Numbered from the stretch's first letter, positions 9,465 through 17,676 are shown. The stretch is DNA of 64,000 nucleotides from CAMDPA01 sp965223035 (GCA_965223035.1 OZ244980.1:434001-498000), one strand, 5' to 3'. Numbers and translations: made by a program. Notes: generated by a model not told the origin, from the sequence alone.

Positions 9465-10322
9465 CTATTGGCGCAGGGACGGTGATTCAATGGCTAGGCC
9501 GGCGCCGCGCGAGGCGAGATAGGCCTCAAGTGCTACAAACTCGTCGCTGCCACGCTTATAAGGCTGCGCTCGTATATTCTTCATGCATCCGGAAAAGCGG
9601 CGATGCATCGAACCGATCTTGCGCCACTTTAACCGGTAAGTGGGAAATCCGTTGATATGGCCCTGGCTGAGATGGTCGGCGCGAATCATTTGCCCGTTGT
9701 AATTCTCGTGACAGCCTGCGCAGGCCATCTCAAGTTGGCCGACCGGCGTGTAGTAGATCTTCTTGCCTTTTTCGATCCATTGCTTGATCGGGCCGTCGAC
9801 GTTGATGTTCATCGGCATGCCGCGCGATTGCAGGCCGATAAAGGCCGCCATTCCCAGCATTTCATTGGATTCCCATTTCCACGCCTTGGCACCCATGCGC
9901 TCGGTGCGGCATTGATTGACGAGGTGCTGTAAGGATACGGGCTTGTTCTTTTTCGCGTCCCATTTCGGCAGCCGAGCCCTGACGCCTTTCATGGATTCGG
10001 CCGCATCATCGTGGCATGAAGCACAAGATTTGCCGGCGCTTCCGTCCAGCTCGGTCCACAACGCCTCGCCTTGCTCGACCGCAAGCATCGCAGGATTGCC
10101 GAAATCGTCCATTGCCAGCTCGCGCGTCTCTTTGGAGCGATAGTGCCATCCGGAGATCAGCTTGTCTCCAAGCGGGTGGCCCATCGACGCATCGACGATT
10201 GTCTTTAACTGTTTTCCATCAACGACAAACTTGGCTTTTAGGTCCGGCTCGCTCCGCAGCGTGCCGACCCCGGCGCTCAGGCCAACCATCAACGTTCCGG
10301 CGGCGATGAGTGTTCGCGTCAT
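9465..10322 (-). CDS. soxA: SoxA, diheme cytochrome c of SoxAX
   Basis: The 285-residue secreted cytochrome has a signal peptide (about residues 1-24) and two heme-binding motifs, CASCH at 100-104 and CAGCH at 201-205. It is therefore the diheme SoxA type. The active-site Cys246 lies in FSGCMKNIRAQPY, the family position whose persulfide ligates the catalytic heme. SoxAX couples thiosulfate to the SoxY cysteine and starts the cycle. It follows soxZ by about 100 bases on the same strand. The start ATG is preceded by GGGAGGGAGATAA, a strong ribosome site. Confidence 0.95.
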   Translation of the reverse strand: MTRTLIAAGTLMVGLSAGVGTLRSEPDLKAKFVVDGKQLKTIVDASMGHPLGDKLISGWHYRSKETRELAMDDFGNPAMLAVEQGEALWTELDGSAGKSCASCHDDAAESMKGVRARLPKWDAKKNKPVSLQHLVNQCRTERMGAKAWKWESNEMLGMAAFIGLQSRGMPMNINVDGPIKQWIEKGKKIYYTPVGQLEMACAGCHENYNGQMIRADHLSQGHINGFPTYRLKWRKIGSMHRRFSGCMKNIRAQPYKRGSDEFVALEAYLASRGAGLAIESPSLRQ

Positions 10323-10420
10323 TTATCTCCCTCCCCAGCCGCGGATTAGTCCGCGCCTGAGCCAATGTCATCGGATCACGGTCACAGCCACAGTCATAGG
10401 CGCATCCGCGCCGGCCGCGA

Positions 10421-10741
10421 TCACGTCACCTTGATGGATTTGCTGGCCTGATAAACGCTGCCATTGTCGTCGAACCACTTGAATGTGAACTTGCCGCTCT
10501 CGGGTACCTTCACCTTGAACTGGAGATACGGATTGTTCGAGACGGCAGGTTCCAGATCGCACGAGAACACGACTTTGCCGTTGAACTCGCACACGAACTT
10601 ATTGATGATTTGACGCGGAATGACCTTGCCATCCCGGCCTTTGCGTTGACCCGATTCCATCTTGTGGCTGATCAGGGTTTTGATAGTGATGATTTCGTCC
10701 TTTTGCGCCGACCGCGGCACTTTGAGTCTCGGCCTAGCCAT
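10421..10741 (-). CDS. soxZ: SoxZ, sulfur carrier complex subunit
   Basis: The 106-residue protein is full length for SoxZ and starts with the typical MARPRLKVP. It has the immunoglobulin-like pattern including KTLISHKMESGQRK and a C-terminal WFDDNGSVY. It has no signal peptide, as usual, because it is exported in complex with SoxY by the Tat route. It partners SoxY in presenting the sulfur-carrying arm to SoxAX, SoxB and SoxCD. It lies 20 bases downstream of soxY. Confidence 0.95.
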   Translation of the reverse strand: MARPRLKVPRSAQKDEIITIKTLISHKMESGQRKGRDGKVIPRQIINKFVCEFNGKVVFSCDLEPAVSNNPYLQFKVKVPESGKFTFKWFDDNGSVYQASKSIKVT

Positions 10742-10761
10742 GACTTGGTCTCCTCGCCCGA

Positions 10762-11211
10762 TTATCCGCCGCAGCCGCCGATCGTCACTTTGACCAGCTT
10801 CTCGGCCATGAACAAACCGCCATCGCTGGTTTTGGCGACGGCGATCACGTTTTGCGTCTTGGCCAGACGAATTCTTGTCGAGGCTTCCGCCAGCCCGCTC
10901 ATCGGCGAGAACCTGAAGGTGATGACACCGGCGCGCGGATTGCCGTCGGCGAGGATCATGACGTCGGTGACATGCGAGGTCTCCGACATCGGGCTGTCGA
11001 CGCTGACGCTGATCGGTACGGTATTGCCGTTCTCGGCGATCTCCGGGGCACTCAAAGTCACTTTGCCTTTTTGCGGCGACTTGCCACCGGAGAAGGCGGC
11101 GATCAGCTGGTCGACCTCATTTTCCTTGGCCACCGCCGCAGGCAAACCGAGCGCTGTCGTTGCCATGGCGCTCGCGCCGAATGCGAGCGCATCACGCCGT
11201 GTTATGTGCAT
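10762..11211 (-). CDS. soxY: SoxY, covalent sulfur carrier
   Basis: The 149-residue protein has a Tat leader (ITRRDALAFG at residues 3-12). It ends in the diagnostic flexible arm GGCGG, whose Cys carries the sulfur substrate through the cycle. The ATG at 11211 is preceded by AGGGAGAACACC and gives the usual SoxY N-terminus. An in-frame ATG at 11247 overlaps the soxX stop codon and would add 12 residues. That overlap hints at coupling, but the ribosome site favours 11211. It lies between soxX and soxZ. Confidence 0.95.
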   Translation of the reverse strand: MHITRRDALAFGASAMATTALGLPAAVAKENEVDQLIAAFSGGKSPQKGKVTLSAPEIAENGNTVPISVSVDSPMSETSHVTDVMILADGNPRAGVITFRFSPMSGLAEASTRIRLAKTQNVIAVAKTSDGGLFMAEKLVKVTIGGCGG

Positions 11212-11243
11212 GGTGTTCTCCCTTGCTGGCCGGAATTTCGTGT

Positions 11244-11714
11244 TCATTGCGGATCTTTCAGGTTGGACAGGTATGCCACGACATCTTCCACCTGCTGCGC
11301 GCTCAGGATGGTTTTACCCTTAAATGCCCTGGCCGTGCGCGCAGCGTCCCCGTTCCGGTAAAAAGCCGGCATCAGCGTGTCCGGCCCGAACACCTGCTTG
11401 GAATTGGCCACAATCGCGCGCAGTTGCGGCACCGTCCAACGGCTGCCCGCGCCATCCAACGGGGGGCCGACCTCACCGTGGAACAACTGATCGTTCATCA
11501 TTGAGTTCTTATGGCAAGCAAGGCAATTTCCCAGCTGGCGGTTGATGATCCATTTGCGCCCCGCGACCGGGTCGCCGGAGCTGCCGGTCAGTGACTTGGC
11601 GATTTCATTCTCCACGAACTTCACCTGTCCCGGGGTGACCGGCTCGGCGGCCGATGCCGGCCCGAGCCATAGCGCCCCCGCCAGGCAAGCGGTGAATGCT
11701 CGTCCATTGCGCAT
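11244..11714 (-). CDS. soxX: SoxX, monoheme cytochrome c of SoxAX
   Basis: The 156-residue protein has a signal peptide (about residues 1-22, cleaved near ASA-AE). It carries one heme motif, CLACH at 64-68, with the likely axial Met115 in LMPAFYR. It pairs with SoxA and passes electrons to a small cytochrome c. It is the first gene of the XYZAB block. Its upstream region up to soxW (about 220 bases) contains the AT-rich candidate operator at 11872-11890 and should hold a main promoter. Confidence 0.95.
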   Translation of the reverse strand: MRNGRAFTACLAGALWLGPASAAEPVTPGQVKFVENEIAKSLTGSSGDPVAGRKWIINRQLGNCLACHKNSMMNDQLFHGEVGPPLDGAGSRWTVPQLRAIVANSKQVFGPDTLMPAFYRNGDAARTARAFKGKTILSAQQVEDVVAYLSNLKDPQ

Positions 11715-11871
11715 CTATCGTCCTCCCCTTGCAGAACTTTTGGCCTGATAAGCCTTGTTCGGCTGAGCCTTGTTCGGCGGCGGCGTGTCAAGGCAACGAC
11801 AGCGCAATCCGTGATACGACCAGCTGAAGTCACAACCCTACCAGCAAGCAAACGCGTGGATCAATGCAAAA

Positions 11872-11890
11872 ATTCATTTTTGTCTATATG
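11872..11890 (+). promoter_or_regulatory. Candidate sox operator between soxX and soxW
   Basis: ATTCATTTTTGTCTATATG matches the site at 13325 in 14 of 19 positions, as compared by eye. It lies in a conspicuously AT-rich patch about 158 bases upstream of soxX. The position agrees with the known placement of SoxR-controlled promoters before soxX in Paracoccus-type loci. Confidence 0.45.
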
Positions 11891-11934
11891 TAGCTTGCCG
11901 GCTGCCTCGCGCGCTCCACTCCTGTGATCACGGC

Positions 11935-12507
11935 TTATTTTTTGGCTTTGAGCGCGGCCCCGAGCTTGCGGGCGTGGTACTTCTGAAAGTGCTCTTGACG
12001 TTCATAGCCTTTCTCTTTAACCCATTGAAACATATGAAGAAAAGTCCATTTCTGAAAGACGCCAGGCATCTTGGCGACGGCGGCCTGCGCGACGGTGACG
12101 CCCTCGGGCGCTTGCTCCGGCATGAATAGAATGGACGGCGTGAAAACGATGCCCCACCGGCGTGCCGCGGTCCGCTCGGTCAATGACTTGCCATCGAAAT
12201 CTGTGACGTCCTCGTCGCCGAACATGTTGAACTGAACGACCATAAAATTAGCCTTGATGTAGCTGCGAATGTCCTCGTCGGCAAGCAACACCTCGTGCAT
12301 CTTCTTGCAGTAAATGCAGCCCCTTTGCTCGAAGATCAGCACCAGCCGCTTGCCTTCCTTGCGTGCCGTTTCCACATCCTCGGCGACGTCTTTGAACGTG
12401 ACGGAGAACCAGGGCTGCTTGTGCAGGCCATCAAGGCCGATTTCAGCGGTGGCCTGCCCGATCGCGAGGCCGAGAAACGCGAACAGCGCGATTGCAAGTC
12501 TCATCAT
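11935..12507 (-). CDS. soxW: SoxW, periplasmic thioredoxin-like protein
   Basis: The 190-residue thioredoxin-fold protein has a signal peptide (about residues 1-21) and the redox pair C64-I-Y-C67. SoxW receives electrons from the membrane transporter SoxV and helps keep Sox carrier thiols reduced. I chose the ATG at 12507 because AGGAGAACACAG precedes it. The longer frame from 12561 would run into soxV and spoil the leader. The C-terminal region (FLHMFQWVKEKGYE) is the usual helical extension of this subfamily. Confidence 0.88.
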   Translation of the reverse strand: MMRLAIALFAFLGLAIGQATAEIGLDGLHKQPWFSVTFKDVAEDVETARKEGKRLVLIFEQRGCIYCKKMHEVLLADEDIRSYIKANFMVVQFNMFGDEDVTDFDGKSLTERTAARRWGIVFTPSILFMPEQAPEGVTVAQAAVAKMPGVFQKWTFLHMFQWVKEKGYERQEHFQKYHARKLGAALKAKK

Positions 12508-12544
12508 CTGTGTTCTCCTGAACGATGCATTGGTAAAGTGTGGG

Positions 12545-13276
12545 TTATCCGATTGATCCAAGCGACGGGAAAACCTGCAATAGCCAGTACGCCATGTTCG
12601 ACATTTGACCGGTCATGAACAGCACGCCCGTCACCACGAGGAGCCCGCCCATCACCTTTTCAATCGTGCCGAAGTGCGCCTTGAGTGGGCGTAGCATGCG
12701 CAAGAATGGACCGGCGAATAGGGCGGCTATCAGAAACGGAATTCCGATGCCGAGCGCGTAGGTGAACAGCAATTTAGCGCCTTGCCACGCCGTGTCCTCA
12801 GCGCCGGCGAGGAACAGAATGGCGGCCAGCACCGGCCCGACACACGGCGTCCATCCGAACGCAAAAGCCAGTCCGACTATGTAGCCGCCCAAGAGACCCG
12901 GCGGCTTCTTGTCCACATGAAAGCGCTTATCTGTGTACAGCCAATTTATTTTCAGAAGGCCAAGAAAGTGCAGCCCCAACACCGCGATGACGACGCCCGC
13001 GATCACCGCAAGCACGTCGAGATACCGCGTGACGGTCTGGCCGATGATGCTGGCCGTCGCCCCGAGCGCCACGAACACGGTGGTGAAGCCGAGCACGAAG
13101 GCTAAAGCGGTGGCGAAAATCGAGAAGCCGGCGCGTCGCTTGTCGTCGGTCAACTCCTCAAACGACACGCCGGCCAGAAAGCACAAGTACGGTGGTACCA
13201 GCGGCAGCACACAGGGCGATAGGAACGATAGGAGTCCCGCGACCAGCGCGCCAGATAATGTAAGGTCAAACTCCAT
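12545..13276 (-). CDS. soxV: SoxV, CcdA-type thiol-disulfide membrane transporter
   Basis: The 243-residue protein has six predicted transmembrane helices with the two redox cysteines of CcdA/DsbD. They are C22 in LSPCVLPLVPPY and C145 in GWTPCVGPVLAA. It moves reducing equivalents from cytoplasmic thioredoxin to periplasmic SoxW and SoxS. The length and motifs match CcdA. It could be called ccdA, but its place directly ahead of soxW and soxX supports soxV. It is the first gene of the minus-strand sox run and diverges from soxS across about 140 bases that contain a candidate operator. Confidence 0.9.
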   Translation of the reverse strand: MEFDLTLSGALVAGLLSFLSPCVLPLVPPYLCFLAGVSFEELTDDKRRAGFSIFATALAFVLGFTTVFVALGATASIIGQTVTRYLDVLAVIAGVVIAVLGLHFLGLLKINWLYTDKRFHVDKKPPGLLGGYIVGLAFAFGWTPCVGPVLAAILFLAGAEDTAWQGAKLLFTYALGIGIPFLIAALFAGPFLRMLRPLKAHFGTIEKVMGGLLVVTGVLFMTGQMSNMAYWLLQVFPSLGSIG

Positions 13277-13324
13277 GCTTCGACTGTGCGCTCCGTCGCG
13301 GGCTTGGCGTCAGGGCTTCATCAC

Positions 13325-13343
13325 ATTCGATTTATCCTATATG
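13325..13343 (+). promoter_or_regulatory. Candidate sox operator between soxV and soxS
   Basis: ATTCGATTTATCCTATATG lies in the divergent soxV/soxS intergenic region, 48 bases from the soxV start and about 72 from soxS. It resembles the sites at 11872 and 7511. In Paracoccus-type loci SoxR controls this same intergenic region, so this is the best operator candidate. Confidence 0.5.
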
Positions 13344-13415
13344 ATGATCGTCGACGGCAAGCCAAATCGTTGCGCCGCCAGCGCGGTGGCCACGGGGTGA
13401 TGCTTAGGTGGATCA

Positions 13416-13811
13416 ATGCTCACAGCGATGACAACGGGCTTCTCCCTGCTGGCCGTGCTGCTTGCCGTGCTGTGCGGTGGGACAAGCGCTGCCACTGCCG
13501 CGCAGCTGATTATGCTCGAGGAGGCGGGCTGCCCATGGTGTGAGATGTGGGACAGGGAAATCGGTCCCATTTATCCGAAAACCGAGGAAGGAAAACGTGC
13601 CCCTTTGCGACGCTTGGACATTCATTCCAGATTGCCGGCCGAATTGGCCTTCCTCGACAAAGGGGGCTACACGCCAACCTTTATCTTGGTGGATAACGGC
13701 CGGGAGATCGGTCGTATTCGGGGTTATCCGGGCGAAGATTTTTTTTGGGGCTTGCTCGGCAAACTGATCGATAAGTTGCCGGCGGATCGGGGCTTGAAGA
13801 CGATCAATTAG
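13416..13811 (+). CDS. soxS: SoxS, periplasmic thioredoxin
   Basis: The 131-residue secreted thioredoxin-like protein has a signal peptide (about residues 1-29) and the redox motif C39-P-W-C42 in EEAGCPWCEMW. It ends with the cis-Pro segment GYTPTFILVDNGRE and GYPGEDFFWG. SoxS reductively reactivates the SoxYZ carrier. It diverges from soxV and is followed 44 bases later by the soxR remnant, which reproduces the soxRS-soxVW arrangement with soxS still intact. Confidence 0.88.
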   Translation: MLTAMTTGFSLLAVLLAVLCGGTSAATAAQLIMLEEAGCPWCEMWDREIGPIYPKTEEGKRAPLRRLDIHSRLPAELAFLDKGGYTPTFILVDNGREIGRIRGYPGEDFFWGLLGKLIDKLPADRGLKTIN

Positions 13812-13855
13812 CGCAAGCTGCAAGGACGGCCGACGTGCCTCTACCAGGCTCATCT

Positions 13856-14226
13856 ATGTTTGAACAATGGGCGGATTTCGATGAGATGGCCGAGAACGCA
13901 ACACAGGCGACGGCCGTCCTTAAGGCGATGGGCCACGAGGGCCGCTTGATGATCTTGTGCTAACTGGCAAGCGGCAAAAAATCGGTGACGGAGCTGGAAA
14001 ATCCGTGGTCGTTGCGTCAGCCGGCGGTCTCCCAACAATTGGCCAGATTACGCGCCGACCGCGTGAATGGAGACGAACGCGACGGCAAAGCGATTTACTA
14101 GATCATCGCGCCTTTAATCGGGATCGTTCCGATTCCGATCAAAGGCAGGTTGCTCTAGCGATTTCTGACCCACGCGTCTTGCTGATGATGAAAGTGGTGT
14201 ACGATCTGTTCCGCGCCAAACAGTGA
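13856..14226 (+). pseudogene. soxR: Disrupted soxR (ArsR-family repressor)
   Basis: Read in one frame from the ATG at 13856, the sequence gives an ArsR-family N-terminus (FEQWADFDEMAENA, then LKAMGHEGRLMILC). An in-frame TAA occurs at 13961-13963, where the family has Gln or His. The frame then continues as LASGKKSVTELE, the recognition helix LRQPAVSQQLARLRAD and RDGKAIY. At 14098 a family 1 repeat is inserted, directly after the conserved KAIY. The C-terminus (ISDPRVLLMMKVVYDLF) resumes in another frame to the TGA at 14226. Two independent lesions make a functional product very unlikely. The loss should free the sox promoters from this repressor unless another copy exists. Confidence 0.88.
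14098..14158 (+). repeat. Family 1 element, short form inserted in soxR (copy R3)
   Basis: This 61-base copy is CTAG-GATCATCGCGCC-like at the left and GGTTGCTCTAG at the right. The left outer arm of palindrome one is fused through the shared TTTAATCGG core to the right outer arm of palindrome two. CTAG occurs at both junctions, which would fit a 4-base target duplication. It interrupts the soxR reading frame and is direct evidence that the element can insert into genes. Confidence 0.88.
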
Positions 14227-14238
14227 CGCGTGCCGCTG

Positions 14239-14395
14239 CCTAAGGCGTGTCAGAGCGGGCTGGAACTATCCCGCTCCGCCGCCCGGTTCCTCCACTGGGC
14301 CACCCATTGGCACGCTTGTGTGGTAGGCCGGGCGGCGAGCCGGCCGGCGCGGCTGATCCGCCTACGGCGGACATGCCTACATCATTTCCGGCTTG
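14239..14395 (-). repeat. Family 2 GC-rich palindromic element (copy F2-1)
   Basis: It begins CTAAGGCGTGTCAGA, followed by CTGGAACTATCCCGCTC, a central part with CCGG/GGCC pairings, and ends near GATCCGCC-GGCGGACATG. These are the landmarks of family 2 in reverse orientation. It starts about 12 bases after the soxR stop. Confidence 0.7.
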
Positions 14396-14871
14396 GGCGG
14401 ATCAGCTTTGCCCGGTCATTCAGGATGGTTCCTGCTGACACCGGAACCTGCTAACGGCCGTGCTGTCGCTCGGCGATGTTGAGCGACAATTTGCCGCAAC
14501 GGGCGGAAAGCGTTATCCCGACGGATGCGATCTGCGATGCCATCGAACGACGCGATGGCCCTGCACCCGCGCGCTGATTCGAGGGCAGCTGGATCCGACC
14601 CGATTTATCCGACCAGTGAACGGCACCGGCCCTTTGGTCCGGTTGAATAAAGACTCGCTGTTGCCGCCTCGACATTCTGCTCGGGCGCGGCCGGTGGAGG
14701 TGCAGCCGGCACCCATCTCCGGCGTTGCGGCACAGTCTCGACGCCGGGAGCGCTGATGTTGATTTGATTGGAAACCAGCCTGTTAATGCGTGCACGAAAA
14801 TGAGATGCTCCGCTTGCAGGACTCACGGCCGGTGCTCGATTTGAGGGCAGCTGAGAATGTGGAGGAGCGCC
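14396..14871. other. Intergenic stretch upstream of the YeeE-type gene
   Basis: No frame here gives a recognisable protein on either strand. The sequence is GC-rich with scattered short inverted repeats. It likely holds the promoter of the transporter gene that follows. Confidence 0.4.
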
Positions 14872-15966
14872 ATGGACGAGTTGCCAGCGGCGACCGTCGT
14901 CGCGCTTGCGGGCGGAGCGGGCGGGCTCGCGCTGGGATTGGCGGCGAGGTTGGGCCGGTTCTGCACCCTGGCGGCGATCGAGGACTCGCTTTATGGCGGC
15001 GATCGGCGTCGGCTGAGGATGTGGGCGCTGGCCATGGCCGTGGCAATTGTCGGCGTCGGCCTCACGGGCGGGCTTGGCCTAGTCGACTACTCGAATTCCG
15101 TCTACCACCAGCTTCCGATCAATGTGGCGGCCTGGACGATTGGCGGGTTGTTGTTCGGCGTCGGTATGGCTTTTTGCGGCACTTGCGCATTCGGCACCTT
15201 GATCCGAATGGGCGGTGGAGATCTCCGGGCCTTCTGTGACTTTCTGGTGTTGGGGATCTCCGCCTACATGGCCGTCGCGGGGCCGACGGCGCTGTTGCGC
15301 CAAGCTGTGCTTGATCCGCTGGCAGCTCCAGCTTCGTTCGGGGCCAGTCGGTCGTTGATCGACTTGGCGGGCGGGCGGACGAGCGGCTATGCAACCCTGG
15401 TGGCGTTGGCGGTCGCCATGCTGTTGGCCGGGTGGTGTTTGACCTCCCGCCGATTTCGCACGTCTCGGGCCAATCTATCATGGGGCGTCTTTGTCGGCTT
15501 GGTGATCGCCTTTGGCTGGCTGATGACGGGTTGGTATGCGGCCGACTCGTTCGAGCCGAAACCGGCCCGGTCCTTCACGTTTTCACTGCCGCTTGGCCAG
15601 GTTTTGATCTACCTGATGACGATGAGTGGTTCGGTCATCACGTTTTCGATTGGATCAACACTGGGGGTGATCGTCGGTTCGTTCATCGGCTCGCTGATCA
15701 GGCGCGAATTCCGCTGGGAGGCCGCCGACGACGCACGTGAGATGCGCCGGCATGTCGTCGGCGCGTTTTTGATGGGCACCGGCGGGGTTTACGCAGGTGG
15801 CTGTACGGTTGGTCAGGGATTGTCGGCCGTGTCGATCTTGGCCTATTCAGCCCCGGTGGTGCTGGCGTCGATTTGGCTCGGCGCTTGGCTCGGGTTGACC
15901 CATCTTATGGAAGGTTCCGTGATTGGAACGCTGCGCTCGCTGCTCGGTGCGACGCAGCGAACGTGA
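14872..15966 (+). CDS. YeeE/YedE family sulfur-compound transporter
   Basis: The 364-residue inner-membrane protein has about nine or ten hydrophobic helices. It shows the repeated, cysteine-containing YeeE/YedE motifs: RFCTLAAIED near residue 30, FGVGMAFCGTCAFGTLIRMGG near 100 and a C-terminal GVYAGGCTVGQGLS near 310. Known members include the thiosulfate importer TsuA, in which conserved cysteines relay the substrate. Its position immediately beyond the sox locus suggests thiosulfate or another sulfur compound. The ATG at 14872 follows GGAGGAGCGCC. An ATG at 14857 would add five residues and overlaps that ribosome site. Confidence 0.85.
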   Translation: MDELPAATVVALAGGAGGLALGLAARLGRFCTLAAIEDSLYGGDRRRLRMWALAMAVAIVGVGLTGGLGLVDYSNSVYHQLPINVAAWTIGGLLFGVGMAFCGTCAFGTLIRMGGGDLRAFCDFLVLGISAYMAVAGPTALLRQAVLDPLAAPASFGASRSLIDLAGGRTSGYATLVALAVAMLLAGWCLTSRRFRTSRANLSWGVFVGLVIAFGWLMTGWYAADSFEPKPARSFTFSLPLGQVLIYLMTMSGSVITFSIGSTLGVIVGSFIGSLIRREFRWEAADDAREMRRHVVGAFLMGTGGVYAGGCTVGQGLSAVSILAYSAPVVLASIWLGAWLGLTHLMEGSVIGTLRSLLGATQRT

Positions 15967-16060
15967 AGGCTCAACAGCGATGTGTGTCTGCGACCTGCCA
16001 AGCCGAGAATGCGGCGCGCTAAAACGGCTGTCCGCCCGGCGCGTTGAGTGCCATGCTCCC

Positions 16061-16212
16061 AGATCATCGCGCCTTAAATCGGAACCGCAACGCCGGTTCC
16101 AATTGCGCCGGTTCCGATTTAAGGCGCAAAGATGATCGCTCTTAAAGTGGTGAGCAACTTTCTGCCTTTAATCGGGATCGTTCCGATTCCGATCAAAGGC
16201 AGGTTGCTCTAG
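16061..16212 (+). repeat. Family 1 element, full length (copy R4)
   Basis: It starts AGATCATCGCGCC and ends TTGCTCTAG, with both palindromes and the linker GCTCTTAAAGTGGT intact. It is one of the best-preserved copies and can serve as a reference for the family. It lies between the transporter and the DUF1579 gene, which converge. Confidence 0.88.
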
Positions 16213-16289
16213 CCATGACTCCGTAGGCTGCCCTTGGCTGCGGTCGTCATTGTCCGTCCATCCCGGCTCCGACTTCGAGCGACCGCCTA

Positions 16290-16382
16290 CCAGACGGCCA
16301 TGATCCATATCAGTTCCGCCCTAGGCGGAACCGCCCTGCCGGTCCGCTGCTGCACCCGGCCGCCGACTGGTCCGATGATCTA
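16290..16382 (+). repeat. Family 2-like remnant ending in a CTAG that supplies a stop codon
   Basis: It contains GTTCCGCCCTAGGCGGAAC, GCCGGTCCGC and CCCGGCCGCC, then ends GATGATCTAG. The CTA of that end is the TAG stop codon of the DUF1579 gene on the opposite strand. GATGATCTAG is also the outer end of family 1, so this may be a chimera of the two families. Confidence 0.55.
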
Positions 16383-17027
16383 GCGCGGCTTTCTCGCGTA
16401 GATGATTTCGAGCTGTTTCCATCGGCGTCCGTCACGGCCGGTCGCATAGGCCGTCACCGTATGCTGCTGGGGGGACTCTATCCTTAGCTCGGTTGCGTTT
16501 AAGATGATGGCTCCGGTGACCGGATCGGTGTCGCGACCTGAGGTGCGGATGACCTTTGAAGCAGGATCATAGCGGCCGCGTTCGATGAACAGGCCTGTGG
16601 CAGCGTTGGTCATCAAGACATGCTCGTAAAGCTGCGTGAGGCGATTGAATCCGATGAAGCCACGGCTCTGAAAACGCCCATTGTTTTGAGTCTTGTTTTG
16701 GGCCTGTTCCTCCAAGAAGTGGCCGTCCAACGTCCACCTCTTGATTGCCCTACCTGTGAGCTCGATCGGTTTGGCATCAGGCCCCGGCCAGTTCTTGATT
16801 TTGGTTGTCCACGTTCCAACCAACGCATTGAGCCGTTTATGCTCGATCCCTGGCACGCGAAGTGTGGCCAGCCAGCGATCAAGGCGTTGAGCGTTACCCG
16901 GTTGCGGGGAGCGCTCCTGGGCCATTGCCCGAGGGGCCAACGGTGCAATCGCCGACGGGCTCACAGCGGCCAGATGAGCGAGCACGATGCCTGCCAGTGC
17001 GAAGGACGAATTGCGTTTGACGGTCAT
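16380..17027 (-). CDS. DUF1579 family secreted protein
   Basis: The 215-residue protein has an N-terminal signal sequence (about residues 1-36, ending APRAMAQ) and a DUF1579 domain. Its hallmarks are the opening HKRLNALVGTWTTKIK, then IKRWTLDGHFLEEQ, FQSRGFIGFNRLTQLYEHV and a C-terminal beta-rich part. DUF1579 proteins are lipocalin-like small beta-barrels of unknown function. The stop codon TAG lies within the CTAG end of a repeat, so the last residue before the repeat is natural or nearly so. I see no functional link with the neighbouring genes. Confidence 0.8.
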   Translation of the reverse strand: MTVKRNSSFALAGIVLAHLAAVSPSAIAPLAPRAMAQERSPQPGNAQRLDRWLATLRVPGIEHKRLNALVGTWTTKIKNWPGPDAKPIELTGRAIKRWTLDGHFLEEQAQNKTQNNGRFQSRGFIGFNRLTQLYEHVLMTNAATGLFIERGRYDPASKVIRTSGRDTDPVTGAIILNATELRIESPQQHTVTAYATGRDGRRWKQLEIIYARKPR

Positions 17028-17217
17028 AAGTGCACGCTCAATCCGTTACTGCAACTGTTCGCCGTTTCGAATGTTCACCCGGGCGAAGTTCGAACAGGCT
17101 CCTCGCGCCATCGGTGCCTGGTGGGCTGTCGTTCGTCACCACGCCCTTGTTTGCCGGCTGTTGGCCGCGATAGCAAGGTCGAACGCATCGCCCCTGCGGT
17201 TGCCTAACCGGCGGTCG

Positions 17218-17281
17218 CTAGATCATCGCGCCTTAAATCGGAACCGCAACGCCGGTTCCGATTTAAGGCAGGTTGCTCTAG
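17218..17281 (+). repeat. Family 1 element, short form (copy R5)
   Basis: CTAGATCATCGCGCCTTAAA opens the element. A single small palindrome (ATCGGAACCG / CGGTTCCGAT) follows, and it ends AAGGCAGGTTGCTCTAG. The left arm of palindrome one is joined to the right arm of palindrome two. CTAG flanks both ends. Confidence 0.88.
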
Positions 17282-17345
17282 GCTGGCGGACGCCAAAATT
17301 TTACGGTCGCGACAGCTGCGAGCCGTCGTCGGCTACAAACTGAGG

Positions 17346-17460
17346 TTGAGCTACCCCGCGCGCCCATCCGGCCACCCTACGGCACGCTTGCGCGGGTGGC
17401 CGGACCCGGGAGGGGCCGGCTGGGCGCTTTGGCCCAAGGTGGACATGATCAAGCGGGCAT
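17346..17460 (-). repeat. Family 2 element remnant (copy F2-3)
   Basis: It shows the CCGGCCACC / GGGTGGCCGG stem and the GTGGACATGATC end that resembles the GGCGGACATGATC of better copies. The TGGAACCATCCCGCTC portion is degraded. It occupies most of the gap between DUF1579 and the TRAP genes, where I see no gene. Confidence 0.55.
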
Positions 17461-17618
17461 CCGAGCAGTTGTGGTGGTGCTCATCGATTGAGAGCGCTAG
17501 CGTCGATCTCAGTGGCAACGCTTGCAGGCCTGGGTGCCGCCGGACAGAATAGTTCGGTTCGCAAGACGATCTGCCACGCGATCACGCCAACGCTGGCCGC
17601 GTTGCGGGCGGCGGACTG

Positions 17619-17676
17619 GAGCAACCTGCCTTTAATCGGAATCGGAACGATCCCGATTAAAGGCGCGATGATCTAG
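17619..17676 (-). repeat. Family 1 element, short form, reverse orientation (copy R6)
   Basis: It reads GAGCAACCTGCC at the left and GGCGCGATGATCTAG at the right, a 58-base hybrid of the two outer ends. It lies 28 bases upstream of the dctP start codon, so it sits in or near that gene's promoter or leader. Confidence 0.88.
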
